DNA of 64,000 nucleotides, taken from an uncultured Aquabacterium sp. (GTDB taxonomy: Bacteria > Pseudomonadota > Gammaproteobacteria > Burkholderiales > Burkholderiaceae_C). This document shows, piece by piece, positions 36,162 through 48,283 of the stretch (within the stretch, counting starts at the first letter, position 1; every line of letters starts with the position of its first letter). The notes under the pieces were generated by a model, which did no database searches, was not told where the DNA came from, and worked only from the letters and a program-made list of their open reading frames with translations. The stretch covers positions 151,438 to 215,437 of the forward strand of contig NZ_CAJYGK010000016.1 in the NCBI RefSeq assembly GCF_913773725.1, read 5' to 3'. A program made the translations under genes and the position numbers.

Positions 36162-37820
36162 TCAGCGCAGGAACAGCCGGTAGACCGGGTTGCGCGTCTC
36201 GTCCACGTAGGGATAGCCCAGGCGCGACAGCAGGGCATCGATCCCCTTGATCTCGGCCTTGGGCACCTGCAGGCCCACCAGGATGCGACCGTAGTCGGCG
36301 CCCTGGTTGCGGTAGTGGAACAGGCTGATGTTCCACCCGGGTGGCAGGCTGGTCAGGAAGTTCATCAACGCACCGGGCCGCTCCGGGAAGACGAAGCTGT
36401 AGAGCCGCTCGCCTTCCGCCAGCGATGACCGCCCGCCCACCATGTGGCGGATGTGCGTCTTGGCCAGCTCGTCGTGCGTCAGGTCCACCGTGGCGAAGCC
36501 CTGCTGCTCGAACGCCTTGGCGATCTTCTTCGACTCGCCCTTTTCGCGCGTCGTCAGCCCCACGAACACGTGGGCCTGCTTCTCATCGGAGATTCGGTAG
36601 TTGAACTCGGTGACGCTGCGCGGGCCGATGGTCTCGCAGAAGCGCTTGAACGAACCGCGCTCCTCAGGAATGGTCACGGCCAGCAGCGCCTCGCGCTCCT
36701 CGCCCACTTCTGCCCGCTCGGCCACGAAGCGCAGCCGGTCGAAGTTCATGTTGGCACCGCAGTTCACGGCGATGTAGGTCTTGCCCTGGCCACCGTGCCG
36801 CTCGGCATACTGCTTGATCGCCGCCACACCGAGCGCACCGGCCGGCTCCACGATCGAGCGCGTGTCCTGGTAGATGTCCTTGATCGCCGCACACACGGCG
36901 TCGGTGTTCACCACCACGAAGTCGTCGACGTAGAGGCTCGTCAGGCGCATCGTCTCCTCTCCGACCAGCTTGACCGCCGTGCCGTCCGAGAACAGGCCGA
37001 CATCTGCCAGCGTCACGCGCTCCTTGGCCTTGACCGAACGCACCATGGCGTCCGAGTCGTTCATCTGCACGCCGATCACCTTGATCTCCGGCCGCACGGC
37101 CTTGATGTAGGCCGCCACCCCGCTGATCAGGCCGCCGCCCCCGATCGCGACGAACACCGCGTCGATCGGGCCGGCGTGCTGGCGCAGGATCTCCATCGCC
37201 ACCGTGCCCTGGCCTGCGATCACATCCGGATCGTCGAAGGGATGCACGAAGGTCATGCCCTTCTTCTTCTCAAGCGCCTTGGCGTGGGCCGCCGCGTCGG
37301 AGTAGCTCTCCCCGTGCAGCACGATCTGCACGTTGTCGCCGCCGAAATGGCGCACGGCGTCGATCTTGACCTGCGGGGTCGTCGTGGGCATCACGATGGT
37401 CGCCTGGCACCCCATGCGCCGCGCGCCCAGCGCCACGCCCTGCGCGTGGTTGCCGGCCGAGGCGCAGATCACGCCCTTGGCCAGCGCCTTGGCCGACAGC
37501 TGCGCCATCTTGTTGTACGCGCCGCGCAGCTTGAAGCTGAACACCGGCTGCTTGTCTTCCCGCTTCAGGAAGACGTGGTGCCCCAGGCGGCGCGACAGCG
37601 CCTGCGCGTGCTCCAGCGGGGTCTCCATCGCCACGTCGTAGACCTTGCTGGTCAGCACCTTGCGCAGGTAGTCCTGCAACCCCAGCGGTGCGGTGGCGGG
37701 TGCCGCTGCGGTCCTCGTCGCGGCAGCGGCCTTGCCCCGGATCGCGCCAGCCGTCTTGCGGGCGATGGGCGCTGCCGACGATCGGCGTGAGGGCTTGGCA
37801 ACAGGACGCGCGGCAGACAT
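36162..37820 (-). CDS. ilvA: Threonine ammonia-lyase, biosynthetic
   Basis: This 552-residue enzyme deaminates threonine to 2-oxobutanoate, the first step to isoleucine. The PLP lysine is K97 in FSFKLRGAY, the phosphate-binding glycine loop is AIGGGGLISG, and two ACT-like regulatory domains follow (about 375-552), which in homologues bind isoleucine and valine. Compared with the E. coli enzyme it has an extra N-terminal stretch of about 45 residues rich in Ala, Arg and Lys. The ATG at 37820 is preceded by GGAG, so the extension is probably translated. It is a single gene between gspC and the atp terminator. Confidence 0.95.
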   Translation of the reverse strand: MSAARPVAKPSRRSSAAPIARKTAGAIRGKAAAATRTAAAPATAPLGLQDYLRKVLTSKVYDVAMETPLEHAQALSRRLGHHVFLKREDKQPVFSFKLRGAYNKMAQLSAKALAKGVICASAGNHAQGVALGARRMGCQATIVMPTTTPQVKIDAVRHFGGDNVQIVLHGESYSDAAAHAKALEKKKGMTFVHPFDDPDVIAGQGTVAMEILRQHAGPIDAVFVAIGGGGLISGVAAYIKAVRPEIKVIGVQMNDSDAMVRSVKAKERVTLADVGLFSDGTAVKLVGEETMRLTSLYVDDFVVVNTDAVCAAIKDIYQDTRSIVEPAGALGVAAIKQYAERHGGQGKTYIAVNCGANMNFDRLRFVAERAEVGEEREALLAVTIPEERGSFKRFCETIGPRSVTEFNYRISDEKQAHVFVGLTTREKGESKKIAKAFEQQGFATVDLTHDELAKTHIRHMVGGRSSLAEGERLYSFVFPERPGALMNFLTSLPPGWNISLFHYRNQGADYGRILVGLQVPKAEIKGIDALLSRLGYPYVDETRNPVYRLFLR

Positions 37821-37891
37821 CAGGACACTCCGGAAAAAACGACAGGCCGTGAGGCGGAAACCTGACAGTCTACCTGCCGCAGAAAAAGAAA

Positions 37892-37917
37892 AAGCCCGTG
37901 GGATGAGCCACGGGCTT
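37892..37917 (-). terminator. Rho-independent terminator of the atp operon
   Basis: The 10-bp stem AAGCCCGTGG (37892-37901) and CCACGGGCTT (37908-37917) has a 6-nt loop. On the minus strand it is followed by an almost unbroken T-tract. It lies 38 bp beyond the atpC stop and upstream of ilvA. Confidence 0.9.
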
Positions 37918-37954
37918 GGTCGGGCGACCCACACGCAGGCGGGTCACCGGCAGA

Positions 37955-38371
37955 TCACTTCTTGCGCAGACGGCGGATCGCAGCCAGCTGGGCGACCAGC
38001 TCGGCCAGTTCGCTCTGAGCGCGGGCCAGATCCAGCTCGCCCTTGGCGGACTGGATGGCTTCCTCGGCCAGACGCTTGGCTTCCAGCGCCTTCGCTTCGT
38101 CCAGGTCCTTGCCGCGGATGGCGGTGTCGGCCAGAACGGTCACGCAGTGCGGCTGCACTTCCAGGATGCCGCCGGCCACGAAGACGAACTCTTCCTGACC
38201 GTTGTCGGCACGCTGGATGCGCACGGCGCCCGGCTTGATGCGGGTGATCAGCGGGGTGTGGCGCGGCAGGATGCCCAGTTCGCCCGATTCACCCGGCAGG
38301 GACACCAGCGTGGCCTCGCCCGCGAAGATCGACTCTTCTGCCGAAACGACGTCAACGTGAATGGTGGACAT
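37955..38371 (-). CDS. atpC: ATP synthase epsilon subunit
   Basis: This 138-residue epsilon subunit has the N-terminal beta-sandwich ([20 protein letters not shown], then [17 protein letters not shown]) and a C-terminal helical hairpin, ending AIRRLRKK. It is part of the central stalk and can inhibit ATP hydrolysis. It is the last gene of the operon and unusually far (167 bp) from atpD. Confidence 0.97.
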   Translation of the reverse strand: MSTIHVDVVSAEESIFAGEATLVSLPGESGELGILPRHTPLITRIKPGAVRIQRADNGQEEFVFVAGGILEVQPHCVTVLADTAIRGKDLDEAKALEAKRLAEEAIQSAKGELDLARAQSELAELVAQLAAIRRLRKK

Positions 38372-38483
38372 ATCGAGCTTTCAAAAAATTGATGAACGAC
38401 TCTCGCAACGCCTCAACGGCTTTCGCGCGGGAAGGCGCTGCAAGAAGCAAGCGATCGGTTCGGGATCAAGGCGCCGCGCACAG

Positions 38484-38500
38484 CCGGACTCAGAGTCCGG
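38484..38500. repeat. Perfect inverted repeat in the atpD-atpC gap
   Basis: CCGGACTC and GAGTCCGG flank a single A within the 167-bp atpD-atpC spacer. There is no T-tract, so it is not a standard terminator. It could stabilise an mRNA end or mark a processing site that sets the level of the last subunit. Confidence 0.5.
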
Positions 38501-38538
38501 CGAGCACGGCAACGCCGCGCCCGGACCGAGCGCGCCGC

Positions 38539-39975
<1,437 letters not shown>

Positions 39976-39987
39976 TCAATATTCAGA

Positions 39988-40851
39988 TCAGACCGCGGCC
40001 GCGCCGGCAACGATCTCGGAGAGTTCCTTGGTGATCGCAGCCTGACGGGTCTTGTTGTAGACCAGCTTCAGTTCCTTGATCACGTTGCCTGCGTTGTCGG
40101 TGGCGGCCTTCATGGCCACCATGCGGGCCGACTGCTCCGAAGCCATGTTCTCGGCCACAGCCTGGTACACCAGCGCTTCGACGTAACGCACCATCAGGTC
40201 ATCGATGACGACCTTGGCGTCCGGCTCATACAGGTATTCCCACGAATGAGTCTTCTCGCCTTCGAACTCGTTGGCCTTCAAGGGCAGCAGCTGCTCGACC
40301 ACCGGCTCCTGCTTCATCGTGTTGATGAAGCGCGTGAAGCACAGGTAGACGGCGCTGAGCTCGCCCGCGGTGTACGCGTCGAGCAGCACCTTGACGGGGC
40401 CGATCAGCTTCTCGAGATGGGGGGTGTCCCCCATCCCCACCACCTGGGCGACCACATTGGCGCCGATGCGGTTGAAGAAGCCGGTGGCCTTGTTGCCGAT
40501 GGCGACCACGTCGGCCTTGACGCCCTGACCGTCCAGCTCACGGAGCTTGTTGGTCACGGCGCGCAGCACGTTCGTGTTCAGACCACCGCACAGACCCTTG
40601 TCCGTGCTCACCACGATGAAGCCCACCTTCTTGCCAGCGCCTTGCTGCATGAAGGGGTGGACGTACTCGGGGTTGGCCAAGGCCAGGTTCGCCGTGATGT
40701 TGCGCACCTTTTCAGCGTAGGGTCGGGCCGCACGCATGCGATCCTGCGCCTTGCGCATCTTCGAAGCCGCGACCATTTCCATGGCCTTGGTGATCTTCTT
40801 GGTGTTCTCGACGCTCTTGATCTTGTTGCGTATTTCCTTGCCTGCCGCCAT
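39988..40851 (-). CDS. atpG: ATP synthase gamma subunit
   Basis: This 287-residue central shaft subunit has the N-terminal helix [20 protein letters not shown] and a C-terminal helix ([20 protein letters not shown]) that together form the rotating coiled coil. The length and both termini fit the family. It lies between atpA and atpD. Confidence 0.98.
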   Translation of the reverse strand: MAAGKEIRNKIKSVENTKKITKAMEMVAASKMRKAQDRMRAARPYAEKVRNITANLALANPEYVHPFMQQGAGKKVGFIVVSTDKGLCGGLNTNVLRAVTNKLRELDGQGVKADVVAIGNKATGFFNRIGANVVAQVVGMGDTPHLEKLIGPVKVLLDAYTAGELSAVYLCFTRFINTMKQEPVVEQLLPLKANEFEGEKTHSWEYLYEPDAKVVIDDLMVRYVEALVYQAVAENMASEQSARMVAMKAATDNAGNVIKELKLVYNKTRQAAITKELSEIVAGAAAV

Positions 40852-40862
40852 GGCGTGCTCCT

Positions 40863-42416
40863 TTAGGCAAAGGTCTTCTTGAACGCGACGATGGCTGCTT
40901 GCAGCTCGGCTTCGGCGTCCTTGTCCAAGGCCTTCTTCTCTTCGATCTTGGCCAGCAGCGCGCCGTGGCTCGTCTTCAGGAACTGGTGCAGACCAGCTTC
41001 AAAAGCCAGAACCTTCTTCACGTCGATGTCGTCCATATAGCCCTTGTTCACGGCGAACAGGGTGGCGCCCATCAGCGAGATCGACAGCGGCTGGTACTGA
41101 GCCTGCTTCAGCAGTTCGGTCACGCGGGCACCGCGGTCCAGCTGCTTGCGGGTGGCGGCGTCCAGATCGGAAGCGAACTGCGCGAAGGCAGCCAGTTCAC
41201 GGTACTGGGCCAGGTCGGTACGGATACCGCCGGACAGGCTCTTGATGACCTTGGTCTGGGCCGCACCACCCACGCGCGACACCGAGATACCGGCGTTGAT
41301 GGCGGGGCGGATGCCTGCGTTGAACAGGTTGGTTTCCAGGAAGATCTGACCGTCGGTGATCGAGATCACGTTGGTCGGAACGAAGGCGGACACGTCACCG
41401 GCTTGCGTTTCGATGATGGGCAGGGCGGTCAGGGAACCGGTCTTGCCCTTCACTTCGCCGTTGGTGAAGGCTTCGACGTAGTCGGCGTTCACGCGGGCGG
41501 CACGCTCCAGCAGGCGCGAGTGAATGTAGAACACGTCGCCAGGGAAAGCTTCGCGGCCCGGCGGGCGGCGCAGCAGCAGCGACACTTGACGGTAGGCCAC
41601 GGCCTGCTTGGACAGGTCGTCGTACACGATCAGGGCGTCTTGACCGCGGTCGCGGAAGTATTCGCCCATCGCGCAGCCGGCGTAGGCCGACACGAACTGC
41701 ATGGCAGCCGAGTCGGAAGCGGTGGCGGCGACCACGATGGTGTATTCCATGGCGCCGGACTGCTCCAGAGCGCGCACGACGTTCTTGACCGACGAAGCCT
41801 TCTGACCGATGGCGACGTAGATACAGGTGACGCCCTGGCCCTTCTGGTTGATGATCGCGTCGATGGCGACGGCGGTCTTGCCGGTCTGACGGTCACCGAT
41901 GATCAGCTCGCGCTGGCCACGGCCGATGGGCACCATCGAGTCGATCGACTTGATGCCGGTCTGCAGCGGCTGGTCCACCGATTGACGGGCGATCACGCCG
42001 GGGGCGATCTTCTCGATGGGAGAAGACAGCTTGGCGTTGATCGGGCCCTTGCCGTCGATGGGCTGACCCAGGGCGTTCACCACACGGCCGACCAGCTCGG
42101 GGCCGACGGGCACTTCCAGAATGCGGCCCGTGCACTTGACGGTGTCACCTTCGGAAATGTGCTCGTACTCGCCCAGGATCACGGCGCCGACGGAGTCACG
42201 CTCCAGGTTCAGCGCGAGACCGAAGGTGGGCACGCCAGCGGCGTTGGCGGGGAACTCGAGCATTTCGCCTTGCATCGCATCGGACAGGCCGTGGATGCGC
42301 ACGATGCCGTCGGTCACGGAGATGACGGTACCCTGGTTGCGAATGTCGGCAGCCGCGCCGAGACCTTCGATGCGGCTCTTGATCAGTTCGGAAATTTCTG
42401 CGGGATTCAATTGCAT
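40863..42416 (-). CDS. atpA: ATP synthase alpha subunit
   Basis: This 517-residue alpha subunit has Walker A GDRQTGKT (174-181), the arginine-finger region [15 protein letters not shown], and the N-terminal [17 protein letters not shown] that binds delta. It forms the non-catalytic nucleotide sites of F1. A 128-bp spacer separates it from atpH upstream. Confidence 0.98.
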   Translation of the reverse strand: MQLNPAEISELIKSRIEGLGAAADIRNQGTVISVTDGIVRIHGLSDAMQGEMLEFPANAAGVPTFGLALNLERDSVGAVILGEYEHISEGDTVKCTGRILEVPVGPELVGRVVNALGQPIDGKGPINAKLSSPIEKIAPGVIARQSVDQPLQTGIKSIDSMVPIGRGQRELIIGDRQTGKTAVAIDAIINQKGQGVTCIYVAIGQKASSVKNVVRALEQSGAMEYTIVVAATASDSAAMQFVSAYAGCAMGEYFRDRGQDALIVYDDLSKQAVAYRQVSLLLRRPPGREAFPGDVFYIHSRLLERAARVNADYVEAFTNGEVKGKTGSLTALPIIETQAGDVSAFVPTNVISITDGQIFLETNLFNAGIRPAINAGISVSRVGGAAQTKVIKSLSGGIRTDLAQYRELAAFAQFASDLDAATRKQLDRGARVTELLKQAQYQPLSISLMGATLFAVNKGYMDDIDVKKVLAFEAGLHQFLKTSHGALLAKIEEKKALDKDAEAELQAAIVAFKKTFA

Positions 42417-42544
42417 TGCTTAGCTCCCAGTCTGGTCAAGGGCTGCACCTTGGCAAACCTCGTTGACGACAACCGGCAGCCATCCCGAAGGGACAACCAC
42501 CGGCAGGGTTGAGCGACTATTCTTGGTTGAGGCCGGGCTCCGGA

Positions 42545-43078
42545 TCACGCCAGGAGGGCCGACTTCATGCGTTCCAGACGGGCCTTGACGGAGGTGTCGA
42601 GCACCTCGTCGCCGACCACGACGCGCACACCACCGATGAGGTCGGGGTCGACCTGCACCTTGGCTTCCAGTTTGCGGCCGAAGCGCTTCTCGAGCGGCAC
42701 CACGATCTCGGACACCTGGGCGTCCGTGATGGGGAAGGCGCTGACGATGCGGGCTTCGGACACGCCCTGGCGGGCTTGCACGAGGGCTTGGAACTGCTCG
42801 GCCATCAGCGGCAGGGCCGCCAGACGACCGTTCTCCAGAACGGTACGCAGGAAGTTGGCCACGACCGGCGCGAGAGCCACCTTGGCAGCCTCGGTGATCA
42901 CGCCGAACACATGGTCCTGCGTGACACGGGGGTTGTCGGCGAAGCTCTGCAGGGCAGCGTCGCTGGCGACCTGACCCAGGGCAGCAACTTGCGCCACCCA
43001 GGCGGATTGCTCCGCTTCGGGTGTGGCCTTGAACAGCGCTTCGGCGTAAGGACGGGCGATGGTGGCAAGCTCGGCCAT
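42545..43078 (-). CDS. atpH: ATP synthase delta subunit
   Basis: This 177-residue delta subunit links F1 to the peripheral stalk. It starts MAELATIARPYAEALF and has the C-terminal signature LIGGVRVVVGDEVLDTSVKA. The ATG at 43078 lies two bases after the atpF stop. A GTG two codons upstream is in frame, but the ATG matches the family start. Confidence 0.96.
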   Translation of the reverse strand: MAELATIARPYAEALFKATPEAEQSAWVAQVAALGQVASDAALQSFADNPRVTQDHVFGVITEAAKVALAPVVANFLRTVLENGRLAALPLMAEQFQALVQARQGVSEARIVSAFPITDAQVSEIVVPLEKRFGRKLEAKVQVDPDLIGGVRVVVGDEVLDTSVKARLERMKSALLA

Positions 43079-43080
43079 GA

Positions 43081-43551
43081 TCACAGCTCCGACTTCAGGC
43101 GGCTCAGCAGGTCGGCATGGACCTCGGCTGACACCTCACGACGCAGAATCTGCTCGGCACCCTTGACGGCCAGACCGGCGACCTGCTCACGCAGGGCCTC
43201 ACGGGCTTGCACAGCCAGCTGATCGGCTTCCGACTTGGCGTCGGCCACGATCTTGGCGGCTTCTTGCGAAGCGCGCTGCTTGGCTTCCTCAACGATGGCT
43301 GCGGCACGCTTTTCAGCGTCAGCCAGTCGTTGAGCGATTTCGTCGCGGGATTGGGCGAGCTGTTCCTGGACGCTCTTGTTGGCGTTCGCCAGCTCCAGCT
43401 TGGCCTTGTCGGCAGCAGCCAGACCGTCGGCGATCTTGCTTGCGCGCTCATCGAGCGCCTTCGTGATCGGCGGCCACACGAACTTCATCGTGAACCACCA
43501 GAGGATCCCGAAGACCACGATCTGCGCGAACAACGTTGCGTTCAGATTCAC
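43081..43551 (-). CDS. atpF: ATP synthase subunit b (GTG start)
   Basis: This 156-residue peripheral stalk subunit has one N-terminal membrane helix ([18 protein letters not shown]) and a long charged coiled coil. The start codon is GTG at 43551, supported by the conserved first residues MNLNAT. Two copies would form the stator arm that binds delta. Confidence 0.96.
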   Translation of the reverse strand: MNLNATLFAQIVVFGILWWFTMKFVWPPITKALDERASKIADGLAAADKAKLELANANKSVQEQLAQSRDEIAQRLADAEKRAAAIVEEAKQRASQEAAKIVADAKSEADQLAVQAREALREQVAGLAVKGAEQILRREVSAEVHADLLSRLKSEL

Positions 43552-43601
43552 GGCTCGGACCTTTCTCGGTTAAATGGAATGTTCAGTCGAGAAGGGACCG
43601 A

Positions 43602-44820
<1,219 letters not shown>

Positions 44821-44832
44821 CGGCAGTTCTCG

Positions 44833-45342
44833 TTAAACAGATTTCTTCGCGCGACCCCGCCCCATGAGCAGGATCACTCCAATCACTTTCAGGCACACCA
44901 CCAGGGTCACCAGCATGGCCGCCCAGTCGATCGGGCGGAGCAGCACAGGCGACAGCGCGAGCATCGCGCCACTCAACCCGAGCTTGAGCAACTCCCACAC
45001 GAGGAGCGCTCCCACACTGCGTCCCGCACCCCGCCCGAAGACCCCCCGCGCCATCAGGGCGTTGGGTATCACGACCACCGCGCCGCCATACAGGGCAGAC
45101 ACGGCAGAAGCCGGACTTTGCGCGAGGACACCCCAGACCAGCGCGACCAGCACCGCCACAACTGTCTGCCAGGCAAGAATCTGCCAGACGGACAAGGACG
45201 GGTGCTTGGCGACAAGGGCTTGCGCCTCTTCTCGCGTCAGCGGCCGGACGGGGGGATCGGTGTCCTTGGACCAGTCGGAATCGTCGAAGTCCTGTTGCGG
45301 TGCATGCTGACCTCCCGGCTTGTGACTCTGAGGTGGCTGCAT
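44833..45342 (-). CDS. atpI: ATP synthase assembly protein AtpI
   Basis: This 169-residue small membrane protein starts the operon. About 55 hydrophilic residues (including SDWSKDTDPPVRPLTREE) precede four hydrophobic segments. AtpI helps c-ring assembly and is not essential in species studied. The frame is open for another 100 codons upstream, through the promoter, so the ATG at 45342 is preferred. Confidence 0.9.
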   Translation of the reverse strand: MQPPQSHKPGGQHAPQQDFDDSDWSKDTDPPVRPLTREEAQALVAKHPSLSVWQILAWQTVVAVLVALVWGVLAQSPASAVSALYGGAVVVIPNALMARGVFGRGAGRSVGALLVWELLKLGLSGAMLALSPVLLRPIDWAAMLVTLVVCLKVIGVILLMGRGRAKKSV

Positions 45343-45749
45343 GACGACTCGCTCGGCGCATTCAACCCGCTGACTGCCCGGCCGGCATCCTGGATCTGAC
45401 AGGACACGCAGGCCACGCGCGACAACGGCGACAGTGGTGCTCAACACCGACCCTGGCGTCGGCAAAACCAAAAGATTATACGCGGTTACCCGAAGCCAGA
45501 CCAAGCCCCAGCACTGTACTGAGTTGACACATCCCTCAGCCGCGGGCCAGTCGGTGTGGACGCCCCGGGACGGTGCGCGACGCCGATCATCACATGCCCC
45601 CGCATGTCGGGGGCACCCAAGGGCAAGCCCGGTGACGTGCACGATGAGCGATCGGCATCCTTTGTTTAACGGGTCTCGAGCACCCGCCTTCAGCAGTTGC
45701 CGCCGGCCCGCATCCGCACGGGCCCAAGGTTTTCGCCGGGAGTTCGCGA
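45343..45749. other. Intergenic region between the atp operon and the acyl-conjugation cluster
   Basis: These 407 bp hold the atp promoter and a roughly 125-nt atp leader. A hairpin (TGCCCCC/GGGGGCA, 45595-45615, 7-nt loop, no T-tract) lies nearer the rightward gene. No coding frame with a ribosome site was seen. A TTGACA at about 45525 has no -10 at the right distance, so the rightward promoter is not located. Confidence 0.5.
45475..45504 (-). promoter_or_regulatory. Sigma70-type promoter of the atp operon
   Basis: On the minus strand TTGGTC (45499-45504) and a perfect TATAAT (45475-45480) are separated by 18 bp. Transcription would start near 45467 and give a leader of about 125 nt before atpI. 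It is one of the two clearest promoters in the window. Confidence 0.8.
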
Positions 45750-46604
45750 ATGTCTTCTCCAGCCGCCCGAGACAAGGTCAGCACGTTTTTCAGGCCGATT
45801 TCGGCCATCACGGTCACGCACATCCGTCAGATGTACGACCTGTACGCCGGCTTCTACGAGAACACGTCGCTGGATGTGTTTCTTCAGGACCTCAGCAAGA
45901 AGTCCGGGGTGATCCTGGTGACGCGCAAGGCCGACGACCGGGTCGTGGGCTTTTCAACGCAGACCTTCTTCGACATCCGCGTGGATGGCAAGCGCGTGCG
46001 GGGCATCTTCAGCGGCGACACGATCGTCGATCCGGCCTACTGGGGCAACAACGCGCTGGCCAACACCTTCTACCGACGGCTGGTGATCGAGCGCATCAAG
46101 CACCCCTTCGTGCCCTTCTACTGGTTCCTGATCTCCAAGGGCTACAAGACCTACCTGCTGCTCACCAACAACTTCTACAACTACTACCCAAATGTGCGCG
46201 GCCGCGACGAGAAGTACCGCCGCATCACCGAGGCCTATTGCGAGCAACTGTTCCCGCAGTACTTCGACCGCAAGAAGATGCTGCTGGACTTCGGCGACGA
46301 TTACGTGCGGCTGAAGGGCGACGTGGCCGACATCACGCCGGAGTTGAAGGCCGCGAATCCGCACATCGCATTCTTCGAGAAGGTGAACCCGACGTGGCGG
46401 CGCGGCACCGAGGTGCCGTGCATCGGTGCCTGCGATTACGAGAGCCTGTTCCGCTCGATCGTCGATGTGCCGTGGAAGTGGATCCGCAAGCACCTGCTGG
46501 GCACGCACCGGCCTGCCGGGCTGGACGTGGCCGACCGGCCCAACCGGAGCGTGGTGTGGCAGGACGCCGATGCGGAGGGCATGGGCGAGGGCCGCGTTTC
46601 GTGA
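45750..46604 (+). CDS. GNAT-like protein of an acyl-conjugation cluster
   Basis: I do not recognise a named family for this 284-residue cytosolic protein. It carries FSGDTIVDPAYWGN (residues 87-100), which closely parallels YSGDTRVDPYYRRRG in the GNAT protein two genes downstream, so both probably share an acyltransferase fold. The central part is rich in aromatics (FYWFLISKGYKTYLLLTNNF), which might line a hydrophobic acyl pocket. A canonical RxxGxG/A acetyl-CoA loop is not obvious. It starts the rightward cluster, and its stop lies 2 bp before the start of the GH3-type gene, so the two are translationally linked. Its reaction is unknown; an N-acyltransferase role is a guess from fold and neighbours. 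Confidence 0.7.
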   Translation: MSSPAARDKVSTFFRPISAITVTHIRQMYDLYAGFYENTSLDVFLQDLSKKSGVILVTRKADDRVVGFSTQTFFDIRVDGKRVRGIFSGDTIVDPAYWGNNALANTFYRRLVIERIKHPFVPFYWFLISKGYKTYLLLTNNFYNYYPNVRGRDEKYRRITEAYCEQLFPQYFDRKKMLLDFGDDYVRLKGDVADITPELKAANPHIAFFEKVNPTWRRGTEVPCIGACDYESLFRSIVDVPWKWIRKHLLGTHRPAGLDVADRPNRSVVWQDADAEGMGEGRVS

Positions 46605-46606
46605 GC

Positions 46607-48250
46607 ATGGCGCGCGGCACCCGACTGGGGCACCATCTTCTGAAGCGGCTGGTCGAACCCGGTCGCGCGCGCTTCGCCCGGCACCTGGATGAGCTGGAAT
46701 CGGTGCAGCGGGCTCGGCTCGCGCGCTGGCTGGCCGCGGCCGCGCGGTCGCCCGAAGGACAGCGCCAGGGCATCCGCGCAGACTGGTCGTGGGAGGAGTT
46801 CGCGCGGCAGATGCCGGTGACCGACTACACGCACTATGCCGAGGCCCTGAGCCTGCAGCGCCAGCAACGGCAGGCGAGGCTGATCGACTCCCCGGTGATG
46901 CGCCACCAGCCGACCAGCGGCTCGACCTCGGCGGTGAAGTGGATCCCATACACCAAGCTGTTTCTGGACGAGCTGGATCAGGTGATCACAGCGTGGGTCG
47001 GTGATCTTTACCGTCAGTTTCCGCATCAGGGCCGGGGCACGCACTATTGGTCGTTGTCCTGGATTCCGACGAGCCTGCGCGGCCAGACCGCCGGCGACAT
47101 CAACGACGACATGAAGATGCTGTCGTGGGGCAAGCGCCTGCTGGCTTACATGACGCAAGCGGCACCGCAGGAGATCGCGCTGGCCGAGACCTCGGACGAT
47201 TCGCTGTTCGCGACCGCGGCCTGGCTCACGTCGGATGCCTCGCTGGGCTTTCTGTCGGTGTGGAGCCCCACGTTCGGCATCGGACTGCTGGAGCAGATGG
47301 GGGCGTGGCGGATGGAACTGGCCGAGGTGCTGAGGCGCGGCGATTGGGGAGCGCGCACGCCCCGCATGGCCGGCGTGCCCTGCCCGCGGGCGCCGCATGC
47401 GGCGGACCTGCTGTCGAACTGGGATGGTCGCCCGGACGGGGCTTTCTTCCGCGCCCTCTGGCCTCGGCTGGCGGTGCTCAGCGCGTGGGACACGGCCGCG
47501 GCAGCGCCATGGGCCCGCCGGTTGCGGGCGATGCTGCCCCACGCGGCTTTCCAGGGCAAGGGGCTGTGGGCCACCGAAGGGGTGGTGACTTTCCCGTTCG
47601 AAGGCCGCTATCCGCTGGCCTACCTGAGCCACGCCTATGAATTCGAAGACGCGCACGACGGCCGCATCCATGCGCCGTGGCAACTGCGTGAAGGCCAGGA
47701 GGTGATCCCGCTGCTGACGACGGGCAGCGGCTTTGCGCGCTACCGCATGAGCGACGTGCTGCGCGTGGAGGCTCCGCTCGGCGAGGTGCCCTGCTTCACC
47801 TTTCTGGGCCGCAACGACGGCGTGGACCTGGTCGGCGAAAAGACCAGCGCCCAGACAGCGCAGGCCGTGCAGGACGGGTTGCGTCTGGAGGGTGCGCTGC
47901 CGGTGACGCTGTTGGCGCTGGATGAAGCGGCACGCCGCCAGCCGGGCTATGTGCTGCTGGTCGAGTGCGATACCACACGCGCCCGCGGCCCGCTGGAGCG
48001 GGATCTGGCCCGGCAGGTGGAAGCCGCCTTGCAGACGAACTTCCATTACAAGCTGGCCCGCGAGCTGGGGCAATTGCAGCCCGCCGCCTGCGTTGCCCTG
48101 CCCGACATGCGTGCCCTGTACCTCGATCAGTGCCGTGAGCGCGGAATGATCGAGGGCAACATCAAGATCGAGCCGCTGCGGCACTGGACGGGCCCGGCCC
48201 CGAGCGTGCTGCGTGACGCCCTGGACGGCTGCGCGCTGTCCGCTGCCTGA
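46607..48250 (+). CDS. GH3-type acyl-acid amido synthetase (adenylate-forming)
   Basis: This 547-residue protein matches the GH3 auxin-responsive promoter family, adenylate-forming enzymes that activate a carboxylic acid with ATP and join it to an amine or amino acid. The nucleotide-binding motif I is TSGSTSAVKW (residues 103-112). Later stretches include ATEGVVTFPFEG, LLTTGSGFARYRMSDVLRV (the acid-tyrosine-arginine region of the hinge), and FLGRNDGVDLVGEKTS. It starts 2 bp after the first GNAT-like gene and is followed by a second GNAT gene 33 bp on. Plant GH3 proteins act on hormones; bacterial ones are little studied, and the acid and amine here are unknown. A GTG six bases upstream is an alternative start. 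Confidence 0.8.
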   Translation: MARGTRLGHHLLKRLVEPGRARFARHLDELESVQRARLARWLAAAARSPEGQRQGIRADWSWEEFARQMPVTDYTHYAEALSLQRQQRQARLIDSPVMRHQPTSGSTSAVKWIPYTKLFLDELDQVITAWVGDLYRQFPHQGRGTHYWSLSWIPTSLRGQTAGDINDDMKMLSWGKRLLAYMTQAAPQEIALAETSDDSLFATAAWLTSDASLGFLSVWSPTFGIGLLEQMGAWRMELAEVLRRGDWGARTPRMAGVPCPRAPHAADLLSNWDGRPDGAFFRALWPRLAVLSAWDTAAAAPWARRLRAMLPHAAFQGKGLWATEGVVTFPFEGRYPLAYLSHAYEFEDAHDGRIHAPWQLREGQEVIPLLTTGSGFARYRMSDVLRVEAPLGEVPCFTFLGRNDGVDLVGEKTSAQTAQAVQDGLRLEGALPVTLLALDEAARRQPGYVLLVECDTTRARGPLERDLARQVEAALQTNFHYKLARELGQLQPAACVALPDMRALYLDQCRERGMIEGNIKIEPLRHWTGPAPSVLRDALDGCALSAA

Positions 48251-48283
48251 CTCCCCTCGCCTCTCATTCAGCAAGCAGTTCCC

